Shown here: positions 6,446 through 8,833 of the stretch, one piece after another | Layout: each line of letters begins with the position of its first letter | How positions within the stretch are numbered: position 1 is the first letter of the stretch | Origin: Desulfobacula sp. | Lineage (GTDB): Bacteria; Desulfobacterota; Desulfobacteria; Desulfobacterales; Desulfobacteraceae | Direction of reading: 5' to 3' | Assembly: GCA_018702715.1 (NCBI GenBank) | Contig: JABIYQ010000539.1 | Coordinates: 1-8,833, forward strand | Length of the DNA stretch: 8,833 bases | Notes under the pieces: model-generated | Seen by the model: the letters and a program-made list of their open reading frames with translations, nothing else | The model's database searches: none | What the model was told of the DNA's origin: nothing | Made by a program: the position numbers and the translations under genes

Positions 6446-7747
6446 ATGAATAAAAAGCCAATTCAATTATTTATCATTATTTGCACTATTATTCTCATCC
6501 ATATTCCAGCTTATTCTCAAACAACTTATTCCCTTTTTGAATTAGCACAACTTGCCAATATCCATAGTGAGACAATTAAGATTGCACAGGATGATGTAAT
6601 TATTGCGCAAGAGGATAAAGTCCGTGCATTATCAGTCTTAATACCCAGAGCCACTAGTTTCGGCAACATTACAGAGTATAAAGATGATCGTAGCACGGCT
6701 CCGGATTCAATAACATTAGGCATCAAGCTGACACAGTCATTTACACTCAATGGAAAAGAGCTGATTGCTTTGGATGTTACTAAAAAAGTCATTGAGGGCA
6801 AAGAATTTTCCTTAGAAAGTATCCGATCCCAGTATTTATTGCAGGTTGCACGAGCCTATTATAATATTTTAAGTGCACAAAGATTTCTTGAAATTGCCCA
6901 GTCAGACGTGAAACGTCTTGAAACTCACAGGGATGGTGTAAAAGAAAAATTAAGTGTTGGCAATGTCACTAAAACTGATCTATTCAGAGCTGAAGCAGAA
7001 TTGTCGAAATCTCTGACAGAAGAGGTAAGAGCAGAAAACAGAGTATCGACAAGCAAGGCAGCCATGCACAATCTTGTCGAGATTGAGGATGATTTTAATG
7101 TCGAGAAACAAGATATACCAGGGCTTGAAAATTACTATGGTGTCCTGGAAGACATTCAAACCTATGCCTTAAAAAATAGGACGGAAATAAAAGAGGCAAA
7201 AAAAAATCTTGAGATCGCCGAGAAAACAATAAAGTTCGAAAAAAGTAATTTTTGGCCGGAAATTTCCCTGGAGGCAGGGTACAAAGAGACAGATCTAAGC
7301 TTTGATAATAGTCCAGGTAATATGAATTATGATACTGAAGACCTTTATTTTACAGGTGAACTTATTTTTACCTTATATGATGGTGGTTTGAGAAAAGCTG
7401 AAATCCGACAGGCGCAATCAGGTCTGCGCCAAGCTAAAAATGCTTTAAAACTGCAGGAAAAATCGATAATTCTGGATTCAAAAATTTCCTTTCTGGATAA
7501 TAAGGCTGCACAAAGTGCATTATTAAATTTACAGGATGAGTTGAAATCTGCACAGGAAAACTTTAAGGCAGTTCAAATGCAGTTCAAATACGGGATGGCT
7601 GACAGCATTGATATGATGGATGCAAATACATTATTGGTATCTGCGCAGAGAAGAATTTTAGATGCCAAATATACTTATTATTTATCTGTGCTTAATATTA
7701 TTTATACTAAAGGTGATTTGCTTTCATTCCTTTTAAAACAAACCTGA
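6446..7747 (+). CDS. TolC-family outer membrane efflux channel protein
   Basis: This is a periplasm-spanning outer-membrane channel subunit of the outer membrane efflux protein (OEP) family, trimeric in known members, used by tripartite pumps or type I secretion. The N-terminus is a signal peptide: lysines at 3-4, a hydrophobic core at 6-21, and likely cleavage after AYS (24). Two repeats typical of the family follow. In the first half, long helices lead to KEKLSVGNVTKTDLFRAEAE (166-185). In the second, QMQFKYGMADSIDMMDANTL (377-396) occupies the equivalent place. WPEISLEAGY (270-279) and ELIFTLYDGG (305-314) are the beta-strand segments of the second half. Length after cleavage (about 409 aa) is normal. 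No lipobox cysteine is present, so it is TolC-like rather than NodT-like. No membrane fusion protein, RND, ABC or MFS pump gene lies next to it, so its partner must be encoded elsewhere. Substrate is unknown. Confidence 0.88.
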   Translation: MNKKPIQLFIIICTIILIHIPAYSQTTYSLFELAQLANIHSETIKIAQDDVIIAQEDKVRALSVLIPRATSFGNITEYKDDRSTAPDSITLGIKLTQSFTLNGKELIALDVTKKVIEGKEFSLESIRSQYLLQVARAYYNILSAQRFLEIAQSDVKRLETHRDGVKEKLSVGNVTKTDLFRAEAELSKSLTEEVRAENRVSTSKAAMHNLVEIEDDFNVEKQDIPGLENYYGVLEDIQTYALKNRTEIKEAKKNLEIAEKTIKFEKSNFWPEISLEAGYKETDLSFDNSPGNMNYDTEDLYFTGELIFTLYDGGLRKAEIRQAQSGLRQAKNALKLQEKSIILDSKISFLDNKAAQSALLNLQDELKSAQENFKAVQMQFKYGMADSIDMMDANTLLVSAQRRILDAKYTYYLSVLNIIYTKGDLLSFLLKQT

Positions 7748-7895
7748 TAGTGAACTATCATTCAATTGGAATATAAAATATTTTTATTTTTCATTAGCAG
7801 TTAAACCCCCTTGGAGAAATTAAAATTTAATCTTTTTTAATCTCTAAAATCCCTTATTACTACGATGAATCCATAATGTTTTAAGTATGCGAAAC

Positions 7896-7924
7896 TTGAC
7901 TTAACTCCATTGATAAAATATCCT
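7896..7924 (+). promoter_or_regulatory. Sigma-70-type promoter of the 104-aa gene
   Basis: TTGACT (7896-7901) and TATCCT (7919-7924) are separated by exactly 17 bases and match consensus at 5/6 and 4/6 positions. Transcription is expected to start near 7931, about 45 bases before the ATG. This is the best promoter I can see in the window. Confidence 0.55.
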
Positions 7925-7925
7925 T

Positions 7926-7938
7926 AACCTATTAGGTT
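7926..7938. promoter_or_regulatory. Operator-like palindrome over the predicted transcription start
   Basis: AACCTA-T-TAGGTT is an exact 6-1-6 inverted repeat lying just downstream of the -10 box and covering the predicted start of transcription. A repressor bound there would block initiation. It could also be a chance A/T-rich palindrome; no second copy was noticed in the window. Confidence 0.4.
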
Positions 7939-7962
7939 TAATCTTTGTGCGAATGTATTTTT

Positions 7963-7968
7963 AAAGGA
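7963..7968 (+). promoter_or_regulatory. Ribosome binding site of the 104-aa gene
   Basis: AAGGAG, a full consensus, lies seven bases before the ATG at 7976 and is the main evidence that this short gene is real. Confidence 0.75.
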
Positions 7969-7975
7969 GAATCAC

Positions 7976-8290
7976 ATGTATGAAATAATTGCAAACCCTG
8001 AACAGTATCAGATTGATCATCTCATAAACGGAACCGGTAATGCAAATATCGAAATTACAAAGGAAGAAAGGAATAAATGGGCAGCTGAAATTGTAACTTT
8101 CAGTGAAAAACTGACAGAGCTTGCAAAAAAATCCAGCACACTTGCAGAGCTTCTTTCCAGCACGGAAAGAATTTCCACCACCCCTGCTTCATTAAAAACC
8201 TTAAAAATTCAATTGTTTATGATCAATGATTCATTAAATACAGCAATTGAAATTGCTGATAAACTTGAATCTGATATTGTAAAAAAATAA
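7976..8290 (+). CDS. Uncharacterised 104-aa helical protein
   Basis: I do not recognise this protein. It is probably cytoplasmic: there is no signal peptide, membrane segment or cysteine. The first 28 residues are mixed, with an NGTGNANIEI stretch. Residues about 29-66 and 72-102 look like two amphipathic helices rich in lysine, glutamate, leucine and serine, broken by a threonine/proline turn (TTP, 68-70). This gives a helical-hairpin shape such as that of small dimeric or adaptor proteins. W35 is the only tryptophan. Reality is supported by the consensus ribosome site, the promoter with 17-base spacing, and codon use like the neighbours. It stands alone: the TolC-family gene upstream has its own promoter and aroC converges on it with a gap of only five bases. 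The palindrome at the promoter suggests regulated expression. Function is unknown. Confidence 0.75.
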   Translation: MYEIIANPEQYQIDHLINGTGNANIEITKEERNKWAAEIVTFSEKLTELAKKSSTLAELLSSTERISTTPASLKTLKIQLFMINDSLNTAIEIADKLESDIVKK

Positions 8291-8295
8291 AGGTG

Positions 8296-8833
8296 TTAAT
8301 CTAAAATTTTTTGACGCAATAAATGGTCTGTGAGAACAATCGCAAGCATTGCCTCACAGACCTTATTAATTCTTGGAATGGCACAGATATCATGGCGGCC
8401 TTTTGTTGAAATTTCAGTTGAACCGCCCTTCTCATCAATCGTCTGCTGGGATTTCAGGATCGAAGGAATTGGTTTGACATGAACCCTTGCAATAATATCA
8501 TCCCCACTTGAAATTCCTGCCAAAATACCTCCAGAATGATTTGTTTGAAATCCATCCGGTAAAATCTGATCATTGTTCTCAAACCCAGTCATTTTTGGAG
8601 CACGAATTCCTGCGCCTATTTCAACTGCCTTGACAGCTCCTATACTCATCATGGCTTTGGCAATATCAGCATCCAGCTTGTCAAAAACAGGATCTCCCAA
8701 ACCCGGGGGTACATTTGATGCGATAATCTCAACAATACCGCCTAAAGAGTCTCCTTTTTTTTTAACAGCTTTAATTTTTTTTTCCATCTTATCGGCTGCA
8801 TCTAAATCAGGACATTGCAAATAGTTTTTTTCC
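8296..8833 (-). CDS. aroC: Chorismate synthase, C-terminal half (5' partial)
   Basis: Chorismate synthase converts 5-enolpyruvylshikimate-3-phosphate to chorismate with reduced FMN, the last step of the shikimate pathway. About 179 residues are visible; the frame stays open to the window edge, so the start lies outside. The TTG at 8820 is just an internal leucine codon. Diagnostic blocks are KKKGDSLGGIVEI, GLGDPVFDKLDADIAKAMMS, NHSGGILAGISSGDDIIARV and GRHDICAIPR, the last corresponding to the conserved GRHDPC signature with isoleucine in place of proline. It ends DHLLRQKILD. The sequence is complete and undamaged where visible. It converges on the 104-aa gene with five bases between stops and no terminator beyond it. 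A strong inverted repeat (8325-8362) lies inside its last codons. Confidence 0.95.
   Translation of the reverse strand, partial: EKNYLQCPDLDAADKMEKKIKAVKKKGDSLGGIVEIIASNVPPGLGDPVFDKLDADIAKAMMSIGAVKAVEIGAGIRAPKMTGFENNDQILPDGFQTNHSGGILAGISSGDDIIARVHVKPIPSILKSQQTIDEKGGSTEISTKGRHDICAIPRINKVCEAMLAIVLTDHLLRQKILD
8325..8362. repeat. Hairpin-forming inverted repeat inside the 3' end of aroC
   Basis: GGTCTGTGAG (8325-8334) and CTCACAGACC (8353-8362) are perfect 10-base complements. Inside them CAAT (8337-8340) pairs with ATTG (8348-8351) around a 7-base loop. On the plus strand it starts 35 bases after the stop of the 104-aa gene, where a terminator would be expected, but only a weak T-rich tract (TTATTAAT) follows. 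It encodes part of the aroC C-terminus. Confidence 0.6.

Larger units (their letters stand above)
7748..7975. other. Intergenic region between the TolC-family gene and the 104-aa gene
   Basis: This stretch of 228 A/T-rich bases has no open frame worth calling. A small hairpin begins on the tolC-like stop codon (TGATAG / CTATCA, loop TGAA, 7745-7760) but no T-run follows. A weaker, bulged A/T hairpin is possible at 7814-7844 (GAGA..TTAAAA / TTTTAA..TCTC). Neither is a convincing terminator. The last 80 bases hold the promoter, palindrome and ribosome site of the next gene. Confidence 0.6.

Noticed and set aside
7814..7844. A/T-rich hairpin as terminator of the TolC-family gene
   Set aside because: The stem has a two-base bulge, almost no G+C and no T-run immediately after it.
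8818..8820. TTG as the start of the aroC reading frame
   Set aside because: The frame continues open to the window edge and the conserved N-terminal half of chorismate synthase is missing, so this is an internal leucine codon.

Overview
This is an A+T-rich bacterial window carrying mostly housekeeping genes. The gene families suggest an anaerobic Desulfobacterota-type bacterium (Desulfobacteraceae-like). They are an EF-G paralogue, a long-form PurC, a ParB-like protein paired with a spore-photoproduct-lyase-like radical SAM protein, and a TolC-type outer-membrane protein. The outer-membrane protein implies a Gram-negative cell. The taxonomic guess is inference from gene content, not from a marker comparison.

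Layout. Bases 1-1353 (+) hold the C-terminal two thirds of an elongation-factor-G-like GTPase, cut by the window start. It converges on a five-gene minus-strand operon across a perfect 40-bp palindrome (1381-1420), which probably terminates both transcripts. The operon runs from 5973 down to 1423: purC (SAICAR synthetase), a ParB-domain protein, an SPL-like radical SAM protein, a YegS/DgkB-type lipid kinase and a PlsC-type acyltransferase. Three of its four junctions are overlaps and the fourth is a 13-nt gap, so co-transcription and translational coupling are likely. Upstream of purC, bases 6075-6323 (+) look like the remnant of a gene encoding a ParB-type helix-turn-helix. Then come a TolC-family gene without pump partners (6446-7747), a 228-bp intergenic stretch with a good promoter and an operator-like palindrome, an unrecognised 104-aa protein (7976-8290), and the C-terminal half of chorismate synthase (aroC, minus strand, cut by the window end).

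How the genes fit together. The lipid kinase and acyltransferase both make phosphatidic acid and form an obvious pair. purC is biosynthetic. The ParB-like and radical SAM genes share an ATGA overlap and look like one functional unit. The radical SAM protein belongs to the spore photoproduct lyase family by motif and overall alignment, but lacks the family's catalytic cysteine at the expected place, so its reaction is probably different. This pair is the best candidate here for an undescribed system. The rest is ordinary apart from the orphan 104-aa gene with its promoter/operator and a strong hairpin inside the 3' end of aroC. I saw no tRNA, rRNA, CRISPR array, insertion sequence or prophage.
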